Shown piece by piece: positions 1 to 8,813 of a stretch of DNA of 64,000 bases. The stretch lies in contig JBMNTN010000002.1 of assembly GCA_050945755.1 (NCBI GenBank), forward strand, positions 8,520 through 72,519. Reading direction: 5' to 3'. The DNA comes from JAQVXR01 sp050945755. GTDB lineage: Bacteria > Bacillota > Dehalobacteriia > Dehalobacteriales > Dehalobacteriaceae. The notes beneath the pieces were generated by a model. The model ran no database searches, was not told the DNA's origin, and saw nothing but the letters and a program-made list of their open reading frames with translations. The translations under genes and the position numbers were made by a program. The stretch's first letter is position 1. Each line of letters starts with the position of its first letter.

Positions 1-119
1 AACGTGAAGGCTATCTGTTTGGGGTAGCAGCAAAAATGTTTACAATTGCTGGACCGGTTCTTGTTTACGGGATTCTTTCCTCGGTAGTTATTGGAATAGT
101 TTATTACTTTTTACAGTAG
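1..119 (+). CDS. spoVAC: Stage V sporulation protein AC, 3' end only
   Basis: Partial gene: the frame enters from the left edge (first full codon at base 3) and ends at TAG 117-119, giving 38 residues. The tail contains the family-typical stretch around KMFTIAGPVLVYG followed by a hydrophobic membrane helix. SpoVAC is a polytopic inner-membrane protein of the spore, part of the channel that moves dipicolinic acid (DPA), and is known as a mechanosensitive channel in Bacillus. Identification rests on this tail and on the spoVAD-AEb-AEa-AF genes that follow directly. Confidence 0.9.
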   Translation, partial: REGYLFGVAAKMFTIAGPVLVYGILSSVVIGIVYYFLQ

Positions 120-130
120 GGGGGGCCTAA

Positions 131-1141
131 TTGAAAAAGATTGGACAGCAGACACTGGTTTTTTCCAATACCCCGGCAGTGATTTCAGCAGCTGCTATAG
201 TTGGCCCCAAAGAAGGCCAGGGGCCATTAAAAACAAATTTTGATTTGGTGCTTGAAGACAATTTATTTGGAGAAAGAACATGGGAAAAAGCTGAATGCAA
301 AATGCTTCAGGAGTCAGTCACTAGTGCTGTAAATAAGAGTGACTTAAAGATAGAGGAGATTGATTTTCTACTGGCGGGAGATTTATTAAATCAGACAATC
401 TCCGCAAATTTTGCTGCTCGGCAGCTGGCAATCCCCTTTTTAGGTTTGTACGGTGCTTGCTCAACTTTTACGGAAAGTCTTCTTTTAGCAGCTGTCTTGG
501 TTGATGGCACATATGCCATGCATGTCATGGCTGCAGTTTCCAGTCATCATGATGCTGCAGAAAGGCAGTTTCGTTTTCCTACAGAATTAGGTAACCAACG
601 GCCTCCCACAGCCCAGTGGACGGTGACAGGAGCGGGGGCAGCTCTGGTTGGTCCAAAACAAGACGGCCCTTGTATTACATATGCTACTATAGGCAAGGTG
701 ATTGATTTAGGGGTAAAAGATTCTCACGATATGGGCTCGGCAATGGCACCAGCCGCTGCTGATACATTGGCAGTTCATTTTAAGGACACCGGACGTTCTG
801 TTGATGATTATGATTTGATACTAACGGGTGACTTAGGTGGTTTGGGAAAATCTTTAATGCAGCAGTTGACTGAGCGGCAGGGCTATAAGTTAGGGGATAA
901 ATACAGTGACTGCGGGGTTTTAATTTATGATTCTACACAAGATACCCATGCCGGGGGAAGCGGCTGTGCCTGTGCCGCTGTTGTTACTTGCGGATATGTT
1001 TTGGATAGTATTCGGTTAAAAAAATTTCAAAGAGTACTGATTATTGGTACTGGTGCTTTGCTTAGTCCTACCAGCATCCAGCAAGGGGAGTCAATTCCCG
1101 GTATTGCCCATGCTGTCTCTTTGGAAAATGTTACTTTTTAA
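131..1141 (+). CDS. spoVAD: Stage V sporulation protein AD (DPA-binding, thiolase fold)
   Basis: 336 residues, the normal SpoVAD length. SpoVAD is a soluble protein of thiolase/ketoacyl-synthase fold that sits on the outer face of the spore inner membrane and binds DPA, helping the SpoVA channel load it during sporulation and release it at germination. The thiolase-like nucleophile-elbow motif GLYGACSTF places a cysteine at residue 110, the same number as the DPA-pocket Cys of the Bacillus protein. It starts with TTG after a GGGGGG-type ribosome binding site, 11 bases after spoVAC. As in the family, it is not expected to be a working thiolase. Confidence 0.95.
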   Translation: MKKIGQQTLVFSNTPAVISAAAIVGPKEGQGPLKTNFDLVLEDNLFGERTWEKAECKMLQESVTSAVNKSDLKIEEIDFLLAGDLLNQTISANFAARQLAIPFLGLYGACSTFTESLLLAAVLVDGTYAMHVMAAVSSHHDAAERQFRFPTELGNQRPPTAQWTVTGAGAALVGPKQDGPCITYATIGKVIDLGVKDSHDMGSAMAPAAADTLAVHFKDTGRSVDDYDLILTGDLGGLGKSLMQQLTERQGYKLGDKYSDCGVLIYDSTQDTHAGGSGCACAAVVTCGYVLDSIRLKKFQRVLIIGTGALLSPTSIQQGESIPGIAHAVSLENVTF

Positions 1142-1197
1142 AAAAAATAATTTAAACAATAGGCTGCTTTAAACTGGTAAAAAAAGGGGTAAATTAC

Positions 1198-1557
1198 ATG
1201 GAACAAATACTTTTTGCCTTTTTAGTCGGAGGATCAATATGTCTGTTGGGACAGTTAATAATGGATCTGACCCCTTTTTCCATAACTCCGACTCATATTC
1301 TTGTAGTTGTTATTATCGGAGGAGCTTTCGCTAGTGCTTTAGGATGGTATCAACCATTAATTGATATAGGCGGTGCCGGTGCAACTATTCCTCTGAGTGG
1401 TTTTGGCCATTCTCTAGCCCAAGGTGCTATATCTGGGGCGGATAAAAACGGATTGATAGGTGCGATTGGAGGGGGAGTGGAAGCTACTGCTGTTGGAGTA
1501 GTGGCAGCTGTAGTTTTAGGATACCTGATGGCATTATTATTTAATCCACAAGGATGA
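1198..1557 (+). CDS. spoVAEB: Stage V sporulation protein AEb (membrane subunit)
   Basis: 119 residues, almost entirely hydrophobic, with about four membrane helices and a glycine-rich loop near residues 58-75 (GGAGATIPLSGFGH). This matches the small SpoVAEb membrane subunit (116 residues in B. subtilis) of the DPA channel. It lies between spoVAD and spoVAEa, the same order as in B. subtilis. The 56-base gap upstream has a GGGG-type ribosome binding site but no terminator, so it is cotranscribed with spoVAD. Confidence 0.93.
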   Translation: MEQILFAFLVGGSICLLGQLIMDLTPFSITPTHILVVVIIGGAFASALGWYQPLIDIGGAGATIPLSGFGHSLAQGAISGADKNGLIGAIGGGVEATAVGVVAAVVLGYLMALLFNPQG

Positions 1558-1564
1558 TAAATAA

Positions 1565-2134
1565 ATGATGAAAAAAAGAGTTGTTATAATAACAGACGGT
1601 GATGAAGTTGCCAAAAAGACGGTAGAAACCGTGGCACAAAATATAGGTGGATGCTGTATTTCAGCAACATCGGGAAACCCTACACCTTTAAACGGCGAAA
1701 AAATTGTAGAGTTAATTAAAACTGCATGGAAAGAACCGATTTTGGTTATGTTGGATGATAAAGGGTGCCGAGGTAAAGGACGAGGAGAGCAAGCTTTGGA
1801 ATACATTGCCAAACACCAGGATATTGAGGTTTTAGGTGTAGTTGCTGTGGCCGCTAATACCAGGCATTGTCATGGTATTAAAATAAAACATTCAATTACT
1901 ATGACCGGGCAAATCGTTAATGGTCCGGTAGATAAAGAAGGAATGCCGGAACCCCCGGGACATGAAATATTGGAAGGGGATACAGTGGGAGTTCTGGACT
2001 CCTTAAATATTCCAACGGTTGTAGGAATTGGTGACATTGGGAAAATGCATGGCTATGACCGTTATGATCGGGGGGCAAAAATCACTACCCAGGCGGTAAA
2101 GTTTATATTAAAAAGGAGCGGGTTTCCTATATGA
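1565..2134 (+). CDS. spoVAEA: Stage V sporulation protein AEa (soluble subunit)
   Basis: 189 residues with no membrane segment. The N-terminus (KKRVVIITDGDEVAKK) and the mid-region LDDKGCRGKGRGEQAL are characteristic of SpoVAEa, a soluble protein of the DPA-uptake operon whose exact function is not known. The start could be either of two adjacent ATG codons (1565 or 1568). The stop overlaps the spoVAF start by four bases (ATGA), indicating translational coupling. Confidence 0.92.
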   Translation: MMKKRVVIITDGDEVAKKTVETVAQNIGGCCISATSGNPTPLNGEKIVELIKTAWKEPILVMLDDKGCRGKGRGEQALEYIAKHQDIEVLGVVAVAANTRHCHGIKIKHSITMTGQIVNGPVDKEGMPEPPGHEILEGDTVGVLDSLNIPTVVGIGDIGKMHGYDRYDRGAKITTQAVKFILKRSGFPI

Positions 2135-3693
2135 GTGAAGAAAGCTTAAAGACACTCTCACGTAATTATAAACAAAATCTTGATTATTTTAAGGAACAAT
2201 TGGGTGTGGAACCAAGTTATGATGTGATTTCCCATGAAATGATCGTTGGTGGAAAACAAGCTGTTTTGTTTTTTATCCAAGGTTTTGTAGATAATGAAGT
2301 TTTATCACACATTGTTGCTAACCTCATCAGGACAAAACGGGAAGATATAGTACCCAACACCCTAGAAAAATTAAAAAAGCAGCATATACCATACATGCAG
2401 TTGGATATGGCAGAAAAGACGGATAAGCTGATTGATGCTGTTCTGATGGGTATGTGTGTTCTCTTGGTAGAAGGTGAAACTGAAGGCATCATTATTGATT
2501 TGCGTAAATATGCAGCCAGAATGCCGGAAGAACCTGATCTGGAAAAGGTTGTGCGTGGCTCGCGGGATGGCTTTACCGAAACAATTGTCTTCAACACCCA
2601 GCTGCTAAGAAGAAGAATTAGAGATCGCAGCTTGCGCATGGAAGTAATGCAGGTAGGCCGCAGGTCTAAATCGGACGTTTGTATTAGCTACTTGGCGGAT
2701 GTTGCGAATCTACACCTTGTGGAAGAAATAAAAAAGAGACTGCGGTCAATTGATATAGATGGTCTGCCCATGGCGGAAAAATCAGTGGAAGAATTAATCA
2801 CCCCGGGAAGTTACTGGAACCCCCTTCCCAAGGTTCGCTACACGGAGCGCCCTGATGTTGCTGCCCAACATATATTGGAGGGGCATATTATCGTGATGGT
2901 TGATACTTCCCCCAGTGTTATAATTCTGCCGGCAACGTATTTTCATCATATTCAGCATGTTGAAGAATATAGGCAGAATCCGACAGTAGGGGCATATTTA
3001 AGATGGATTAGGTTTGCAGCCATATTTGTATCAATTTTTTTATTGCCCCTTTGGTTTTTGGTTTCCATTGAACCATCATTGCTTCCAGCTTCTTTAAAAT
3101 ATATTGGTCCTGACAAAGTTGGCAAGGTGCCACTAATTGGCCAATTTGTTATTGCCGAGGGGGCTGTAGACGTAATTCGCATGGCAGCTATTCACACCCC
3201 TGCTCCTCTCACAACCTCTCTCGGCTTAATCGCGGCATTAATGATCGGAGATTTTGCAGTGAATATTGGTTTATTTGCCCCTGAAGTGGTAATGTATACA
3301 GCTGTTGCGGCGACAACAATTTTTTCCACACCGAGCTATGAATTAGGTATGGCCCATCGGCTTGCCAGATGGTTACTGTTATTTGCGGTATATTTTTTCA
3401 GAATCCCGGGTTTTATTATCGGGACACTATTCTTAATCCTTTTTGCTGGTCTGACAAAGTCCTTCGGCGTTCCCTATCTATGGCCGCTGGTTCCTTTTAA
3501 CTATACGGCTTTAAAAACCATATTGCTTCGTACGCCTGTTCCAGCTCAAAGAGAAAGGCCAAGTTTTCTCTTCCCTCAAGATCCTACCCGGCAAACAGTA
3601 AAACCTGCTCCGGCTTTTAAGCCGATGACAAAGGGGGAGGATGATTCCGCTAAGAGAGAAGAAGAAAACGGAGGAGGGAAAGATGAAAACTAA
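2131..3693 (+). CDS. spoVAF: Stage V sporulation protein AF (GerA-family membrane protein)
   Basis: 520 residues. SpoVAF resembles the A subunit of GerA-type nutrient germinant receptors and belongs to the last gene of the spoVA operon. The first about 280 residues form the soluble N-terminal domain (with GSRDGFTETIVFNTQLLRRR near 145-165); the rest holds four or more membrane helices, with the first near 290-315, followed by a polar, charged C-terminal tail rich in K, E and G. The gene overlaps spoVAEa by four bases. Its 3' end overlaps the next gene by 11 bases, so the activase cluster downstream may be expressed with the forespore operon. Confidence 0.93.
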   Translation: MSEESLKTLSRNYKQNLDYFKEQLGVEPSYDVISHEMIVGGKQAVLFFIQGFVDNEVLSHIVANLIRTKREDIVPNTLEKLKKQHIPYMQLDMAEKTDKLIDAVLMGMCVLLVEGETEGIIIDLRKYAARMPEEPDLEKVVRGSRDGFTETIVFNTQLLRRRIRDRSLRMEVMQVGRRSKSDVCISYLADVANLHLVEEIKKRLRSIDIDGLPMAEKSVEELITPGSYWNPLPKVRYTERPDVAAQHILEGHIIVMVDTSPSVIILPATYFHHIQHVEEYRQNPTVGAYLRWIRFAAIFVSIFLLPLWFLVSIEPSLLPASLKYIGPDKVGKVPLIGQFVIAEGAVDVIRMAAIHTPAPLTTSLGLIAALMIGDFAVNIGLFAPEVVMYTAVAATTIFSTPSYELGMAHRLARWLLLFAVYFFRIPGFIIGTLFLILFAGLTKSFGVPYLWPLVPFNYTALKTILLRTPVPAQRERPSFLFPQDPTRQTVKPAPAFKPMTKGEDDSAKREEENGGGKDEN

Positions 3694-4624
3694 AACAGTG
3701 GGTATTCCCCAGGCCATGCTTTATTACTATTATCATTACCTTTGGAAATCATTTTTTGAAAGATTGGGTTTTCAAGTAAAATTTTCAGGCGAGACAAATA
3801 AACAAATTCTTAACGCAGGTATTAGTTCTGCTGTAGACGAGGCTTGTTTGCCGGTCAAAATCTTTTATGGTCATGTACAGGAGTTAGCTGAAAAAGTTGA
3901 TTTTTTGTTTCTCCCTAGAGTGGTGAGCACGGAAAAAAGAGAATACATGTGCCCCAAGCTTTTAGGCTTGCCAGACATGATCAAAGCATCTCTTGCTCCT
4001 AAAACAGTGTTAATTGATGTTAACATCAATATGAGAAACAAAAATTCTACCATGAATAAAGCTCTGAGGGAAATGGCTCAAATTATTGGCGTTTCTCATA
4101 AAAGTGCTTGGGCCGCCTGGAAGTGGGCAGAAAAAAAACAGGAAGAGTATCGGTCAAATTTGGTTTTAGGCAATCTGCCCTTTGGGCATGAGAAAAATAA
4201 TTCTTCTTATCAAATTGCCCTTTTGGGTCATGGCTATAATGTTTTTGATAATTATATCAACATGAAGTTAATTGAAAAACTGCAACTGTTGGGAGCAGAT
4301 ATTAAAACAAAAGAGATGGTTTCCAACGAATTAATTGAAAAATATGCTGGCAGCTTGCCCAAAAAAATGTTTTGGACTTTTGGTAAACAACTTTTAGGCA
4401 GCGGACTATATTATTTGGACAACCCGAAGATTAAAGGAATCATATTTTTAGCTTCTTTTGGTTGTGGACCGGATTCTATCGTTGGTGAACTGTTGGAACG
4501 CTGGGCAAAAAGGGGCGAGCAAAAGCCTTTTATGATAATTACCATTGATGAGCATACAGGTGAAGCAGGCCTTGTTACCAGAATTGAAGCATTTATGGAT
4601 ATGATTAAACGGAAGGTGAGTTAA
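3683..4624 (+). CDS. Acyl-CoA dehydratase activase-related protein (DUF2229), first copy
   Basis: 313 residues from ATG 3683, chosen because GGAGGAGGG stands just before it; an ATG at 3641 in the same frame lies deep in spoVAF and has no ribosome binding site. The protein starts with VGIPQAMLYYYYHYLW and ends with the motif DEHTGEAGLVTRIEAF, both typical of DUF2229, the domain found in large 2-hydroxyglutaryl-CoA dehydratase activase-related proteins. In many bacteria this domain is fused to the activase ATPase; here it is a separate gene. It is related to the dehydratase D-component fold, which binds a 4Fe-4S cluster. Substrate and partner are unknown. The stop and next start overlap (TTAATG). 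Confidence 0.75.
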   Translation: MKTKTVGIPQAMLYYYYHYLWKSFFERLGFQVKFSGETNKQILNAGISSAVDEACLPVKIFYGHVQELAEKVDFLFLPRVVSTEKREYMCPKLLGLPDMIKASLAPKTVLIDVNINMRNKNSTMNKALREMAQIIGVSHKSAWAAWKWAEKKQEEYRSNLVLGNLPFGHEKNNSSYQIALLGHGYNVFDNYINMKLIEKLQLLGADIKTKEMVSNELIEKYAGSLPKKMFWTFGKQLLGSGLYYLDNPKIKGIIFLASFGCGPDSIVGELLERWAKRGEQKPFMIITIDEHTGEAGLVTRIEAFMDMIKRKVS

Positions 4625-5739
4625 TGAAAGTCACTTTTCCCCATATGGGTAACTTACATATTGTAGCTAAGGCACTTCTTGAGTATTTGGATGTGCCGGT
4701 AGTGGTTCCCCCGCCTATCAGTAAGCGCACCCTTAGTTTGGGATTAAGCCACTCCCCGGAATTTGCTTGTATTCCTTTAAAAATTAATATGGGAAATTTT
4801 ATTGAGGCGGCAGAACTTGGTGCAAATACTATTGTAATGGCGGGAGGGGTGGGCCCTTGCCGTTTTGGATATTATGCCCAAGTGGAACGGGAGATTTTAA
4901 AGGACCTTGGTTATAATTATCAAATGATAGTGGTTGAGCCTCCTGATAGCCATTGGTCGGAAGTAATAGAAAAGATTAAGCTGATCAGTCAAGGGAAACC
5001 TTGGTGGCAAATAATCGGCGCCATTAAGTTCGCATGGTTAAAAGCCCGGGCAGTTGATATGGTGGAACAAAAGGTACAAAAAATACGAGCACGGGAACTG
5101 AAAAAGGGGAAGGCCGATATTATTTATCGTCAAGCACTGGAGCATATTGATTTGGCACAGGATAAACAGGGGGTGCTGAAAGCCCGTGATAATGCACTGG
5201 TAAATCTTGATGATGTGCCGGTAGATAAAGATAAGACGGTGTTAAAGGTAGCGGTAATCGGCGAGATCTATACGATTCTCGAACCATATGTTAATCAAAA
5301 CATCGAAATGCACTTGGGCAGATTAGGAGTAGAGGTGAGCAGGTCCATTTATTTAAGCGAGTGGATTAACGATCATTTATTTATGAAAATTTTCCCAATA
5401 AGAAGTACAAAAGATTATATCAAAATGGCGACTCCTTATCTTGGTCATTTTGTTGGTGGTCACGGTCAGGAAACAGTGGGCAGCGCCGTGAAATATAGCC
5501 GAACCGGTTTTGACGGAGCAATTCAATTGGCTCCTCTTACTTGTATGCCGGAAATTGTCGCTCAGTCTATTTTACCGGTAGTGAGCGAAAAAGAAAATTT
5601 TCCAACCATGACAATTTATTTTGATGAGCAGACCGGTGAAGCAGGCATGTTAACCAGGCTGGAAGCATTTATTGATTTGCTTGAACGCAGAGTTGATTTA
5701 AAAAGGAGTAAGGATAATGAATGGGTTTTTGGGAATTGA
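4624..5739 (+). CDS. Acyl-CoA dehydratase activase-related protein (DUF2229-like), second copy
   Basis: 371 residues. It shares with the preceding protein the C-terminal motif DEQTGEAGMLTRLEAF, and like it has a conserved cysteine early in the chain (FACIPLKINMGNF), a second one in GGVGPCRFGYY and a third in LAPLTCMPE, plausible iron-sulfur ligands. The two proteins look like diverged halves of one system of 2-hydroxyacyl-CoA dehydratase-like folds. It overlaps its upstream neighbour by one base and the downstream ATPase by 23 bases, so the three are surely made together. No true dehydratase A/B subunit pair is present in the window, so the reaction is not predictable. Confidence 0.75.
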   Translation: MKVTFPHMGNLHIVAKALLEYLDVPVVVPPPISKRTLSLGLSHSPEFACIPLKINMGNFIEAAELGANTIVMAGGVGPCRFGYYAQVEREILKDLGYNYQMIVVEPPDSHWSEVIEKIKLISQGKPWWQIIGAIKFAWLKARAVDMVEQKVQKIRARELKKGKADIIYRQALEHIDLAQDKQGVLKARDNALVNLDDVPVDKDKTVLKVAVIGEIYTILEPYVNQNIEMHLGRLGVEVSRSIYLSEWINDHLFMKIFPIRSTKDYIKMATPYLGHFVGGHGQETVGSAVKYSRTGFDGAIQLAPLTCMPEIVAQSILPVVSEKENFPTMTIYFDEQTGEAGMLTRLEAFIDLLERRVDLKRSKDNEWVFGN

Positions 5740-6703
5740 TGTTGGTTCAGTCAGTACAAATTTGGTAGTCTTAGATGAATCCGGTGCTGTTAAGGATAGT
5801 TTTTATCTGCGTACCCAAGGGCAGCCAATAAAAGCGATTAAAACATGCTTAAACATGGCAGTGGAAAAATTTCCGGGGTTAAAGGTGTTAAGCGTAGGCA
5901 CGACAGGCAGCGCCCGCCATTTGGCGTCTGTCATTGTTGGAGCTGATACAGTTAAAAATGAAATCACAGCACATGCTGTTGCCGCATCATCCATGGTGCC
6001 GGGGGTAAGGACAGTAATTGAAATCGGTGGGCAGGACTCCAAGCTAATTATCCTACGGAACGGGGTGGTAACCGACTTTGCGATGAATACGGTGTGCGCC
6101 GCAGGCACAGGTTCTTTTTTGGATCAACAGGCTGCCCGACTGGGAATACCAATAGAACAATTCGGTGAAATGGCCCGGCGTGCTACTATAGCTGTACGGA
6201 TTGCCGGACGTTGTGCGGTCTTTGCCGAATCAGACATGATTCATAAACAGCAAATGGGGTATAGTTTGGAGGATATTGGGGCCGGTTTATGTGAGGCGCT
6301 TGTCAGAAACTTTCTTAATAACCTGGGAAAAGGAAAGGAGATTCTTTCACCAATAGTCTTTCAAGGCGGAGTTGCAGCTAATGTGGGGATGCGTGACGCC
6401 TTTGCCAAAGCGTTGGCAACAGAGATAATTGTTCCGGAGTACTTTGGTGTGATGGGTGCGGTTGGGGCAGCTATTCTTGCTCGAGAATATGCGGCGAAAA
6501 ACGGACGCACTATGTTCCGTGGGTTTAGTACCTTGGATGTAGATTTTAACTCAAAGAGCATTGAATGTAGTGGCTGTCCCAACCAGTGTGAGGTAGTTGC
6601 CATTCAGCGGGGAAGCCAAGTTTTGGCTAGGTGGGGTGACCGATGCGGGAAATGGTCCGGACTAAATGGCAGTCTGATAAATGAGGAATTAGCTGAAGCA
6701 TAA
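5717..6703 (+). CDS. 2-hydroxyacyl-CoA dehydratase activase (BadF/BadG/BcrA/BcrD family ATPase)
   Basis: 328 residues. ASKHA-fold ATPase with phosphate-1 motif GIDVGSVSTN (residues 6-15), IGGQDSKLI near 103-111, and the two cysteines C127 (NTVCAAGTGSF) and C166 (AGRCAVFAE) that in HgdC-type activases hold one 4Fe-4S cluster between two subunits. Such proteins use ATP to push one electron into a partner protein. Unusually, about 45 residues at the C-terminus carry four more cysteines (C284, C287, C291, C310) that may hold a further metal site. ATG 5717 has AAGGAG seven bases upstream. Last gene of the operon, followed by a terminator. Confidence 0.88.
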   Translation: MNGFLGIDVGSVSTNLVVLDESGAVKDSFYLRTQGQPIKAIKTCLNMAVEKFPGLKVLSVGTTGSARHLASVIVGADTVKNEITAHAVAASSMVPGVRTVIEIGGQDSKLIILRNGVVTDFAMNTVCAAGTGSFLDQQAARLGIPIEQFGEMARRATIAVRIAGRCAVFAESDMIHKQQMGYSLEDIGAGLCEALVRNFLNNLGKGKEILSPIVFQGGVAANVGMRDAFAKALATEIIVPEYFGVMGAVGAAILAREYAAKNGRTMFRGFSTLDVDFNSKSIECSGCPNQCEVVAIQRGSQVLARWGDRCGKWSGLNGSLINEELAEA

Positions 6704-6706
6704 TGT

Positions 6707-6737
6707 AAAAATTTAGCCGGAAGGCTAAATTTTTTAT
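6707..6737 (+). terminator. Rho-independent terminator after spoVA/activase operon
   Basis: Perfect 12-bp stem (6707-6718 with 6723-6734) around a GGAA loop, followed by a T-rich tract. It closes the operon that began upstream of the window. Confidence 0.9.
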
Positions 6738-6784
6738 TTAACCTTTTTAGATCGCGCTCTCAGGATTTGAAGGATTAAGTATTA

Positions 6785-6813
6785 TAGACTCTGATTAGAA
6801 GTTTTGATATAAT
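6785..6813 (+). promoter_or_regulatory. Possible sigma-A promoter for the tRNA nucleotidyltransferase operon
   Basis: TAGACT (6785-6790, four of six matches to the -35 consensus) and a perfect TATAAT (6808-6813) at 17-base spacing, between the terminator and the gene start at 6846. Confidence 0.45.
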
Positions 6814-6845
6814 TAACAAATAATACCGAGTAAGGGGATTGGGGA

Positions 6846-8144
6846 ATGGACGGGGAAGAAAACCTGAAAGCAAGAATGGAAGCTGTTCTTCCCCAAGAGA
6901 ATGTAGCTTTAGTAAAAAAAGTTGGTGCTTTCGCTGACCGGTTAAATATAGGTATTTATTTAGTAGGAGGAATTGTTCGGGACATTATTTTAGGTGTTAC
7001 CGGTTCAGACCTGGATATTGTTGTCGAGGGAAATGGACTGTTCTTTGCCCGTTACTTATCTGAAGCTTTCTCGGCACGGCTATCTATATATGAAAGATTT
7101 AGGACAGCGAGCGTTTATTTTCAAGAGGGTTTGAAAATCGACGTAGCCTCTGCCCGGACAGAGGTTTATCCATATCCGGCGGCTTTGCCTATAGTTAAGA
7201 ATGGATCTTTAAAACAGGATCTCTTCCGGAGAGATTTTACCATCAATGCAATGGCTCTAGGGATCAATCAATCCAATTTTGGCCGGTTAATAGATTTTTT
7301 CTCCGGCAAGTTTGATTTGGAGCAGAAATCTATACGAGTTTTACATAAAAAAAGTTTTCTTGAAGACCCGACTCGTATTATCCGGGCAGTAAGATTTGAG
7401 CAAAGATACAAGTTTACGATTGAACCACAAACATTATACCTTGCCTATCAGGCGATTAATAATAAGATGATTGAAGAATTGTCCTCTGCCAGATTAAAAG
7501 AGGAACTGGTTTTACTTATAGAAGAAGCAGATCCGGCTCCCTCATTGGAAAGATTGGTTGATTTGGGAATTTGGGAGCAAATTTTCCCGGAGACTTCCTT
7601 TACGGAAGAGATAAAATCCTTTTTCCGAGAAGCAACCGTTGTGCTAAAAGAGATGAGGATATTTTTTCCGAAAATTGATAAATTATTATATTACTTAATT
7701 ATTTTATGTGCCGACCTCTCGGAACAAGAGATTGGACAGATTGTCAACCGGATGCAGTTTCCAAAGAATTATGAGAGAATAATTAATCATACTGGGCATA
7801 TCAAAAGAAAGTTTTTTGTCGGTCAGGGGCTTGCCGCTTCTTTGGAAATACCAAGTGCATGGCACAATTTTCTTGGTAGTTTACCGGGAGAAAGCATTAG
7901 TTATTTATATCTGATAAGCAAAAATGAAAACAGAGAAAAAATTAAAAATTACTTAGCTATCAGAAAAACCGTGGTAATGGAAACAACCGGCAAAGACTTA
8001 ATGAATTTTGGTTTAAAGCCCGGTCCTAAATATCGGAAGCTATTAGATGTGATTTTAGCTGCCCGTTTAGACGGTTTAGTGCATAATAAAGAAGATGAAA
8101 TCAAACTAATCTTAAGGATGGTTGCAAATGAAAGAAATGGATGA
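6846..8144 (+). CDS. cca: CCA tRNA nucleotidyltransferase / poly(A) polymerase family
   Basis: 432 residues. Adds CCA (or part of it) to tRNA 3' ends. The class II nucleotidyltransferase head is visible: YLVGGIVRDIILG with the metal-binding pair DLDIVVEG just after, then RRDFTINAMA and LEDPTRIIRAVRFEQRYKF, followed by the helical RNA-binding region. The C-terminus has the LKPGPKYRKLLD motif seen in bacterial enzymes. No HD phosphohydrolase, CBS or DHH domain is apparent. Because A-adding, CC-adding and CCA-adding enzymes are hard to separate by eye, the exact specificity is open; many genes in this organism, including the tRNA-Pro in this window, encode CCA already. It overlaps the next gene by four bases. 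Confidence 0.85.
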   Translation: MDGEENLKARMEAVLPQENVALVKKVGAFADRLNIGIYLVGGIVRDIILGVTGSDLDIVVEGNGLFFARYLSEAFSARLSIYERFRTASVYFQEGLKIDVASARTEVYPYPAALPIVKNGSLKQDLFRRDFTINAMALGINQSNFGRLIDFFSGKFDLEQKSIRVLHKKSFLEDPTRIIRAVRFEQRYKFTIEPQTLYLAYQAINNKMIEELSSARLKEELVLLIEEADPAPSLERLVDLGIWEQIFPETSFTEEIKSFFREATVVLKEMRIFFPKIDKLLYYLIILCADLSEQEIGQIVNRMQFPKNYERIINHTGHIKRKFFVGQGLAASLEIPSAWHNFLGSLPGESISYLYLISKNENREKIKNYLAIRKTVVMETTGKDLMNFGLKPGPKYRKLLDVILAARLDGLVHNKEDEIKLILRMVANERNG

Positions 8145-8776
8145 ATATAATGGGAAACTTCTCTGATTTATTAATTAATATACCGGCAGTGCTAATCGCA
8201 CTGACATTTCATGAATACGCTCATGGCATAGTTGCATACCGTTTGGGTGATCCTACTCCGAAATATCAGGGGCGGTTAACTCTAAATCCTATCGCTCACT
8301 TGGACCCGCTGGGCACACTTCTTTTATTATTTGCCAATTTTGGCTGGGCAAAGCCTGTTCAGGTTAATCCTCTTAATTTTCAGGGAGACCGAGTGCGTGG
8401 GATGATGATTGTATCCTTAGCCGGACCTTTTATAAACATTTTATTGGCTTATCTTGGAGGGTTATTTTTAGGATTGATGGACCGAGGCACAATCCCGGCT
8501 AATTTAATTTTTTGGAAATTTGGTATATCTTTTATTTGGATTAATCTGGTGTTAGCGGTATTTAACTTGATTCCGGTGCCCCCCTTGGATGGTTCAAAAA
8601 TATTAGCGGGGATAGTTCCTCGGAGCACGGCAATGAGTATTTATCGTATGGAGCAGTATGGCCCGATTATTTTAATGCTATTAATTATTACCGGGGTGAC
8701 AAGTATGATTCTTGGCCCTGTGGTCAGTGCCCTTGTCCGCATAATATTTTTAGCTACAGGTGTCTCTTATATGTGA
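8141..8776 (+). CDS. Site-2 protease-like membrane metalloprotease (M50, YwhC type)
   Basis: 211 residues, five or so hydrophobic helices. The zinc motif HEYAH (H24, E25, H28) sits in the first helix, and the third ligand lies in the typical NLIPVPPLDGSKIL stretch near residues 147-160. These small M50 proteins cleave within membranes; substrates of this subgroup are unknown. The start overlaps the end of cca by four bases; a second ATG nine bases later (8150) is equally possible, as neither has a strong ribosome binding site. Confidence 0.88.
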   Translation: MNIMGNFSDLLINIPAVLIALTFHEYAHGIVAYRLGDPTPKYQGRLTLNPIAHLDPLGTLLLLFANFGWAKPVQVNPLNFQGDRVRGMMIVSLAGPFINILLAYLGGLFLGLMDRGTIPANLIFWKFGISFIWINLVLAVFNLIPVPPLDGSKILAGIVPRSTAMSIYRMEQYGPIILMLLIITGVTSMILGPVVSALVRIIFLATGVSYM

Positions 8777-8813
8777 GCAAGAGGTTTTAGCAAAGTGAAA
8801 AGGAGAAAAAGTA

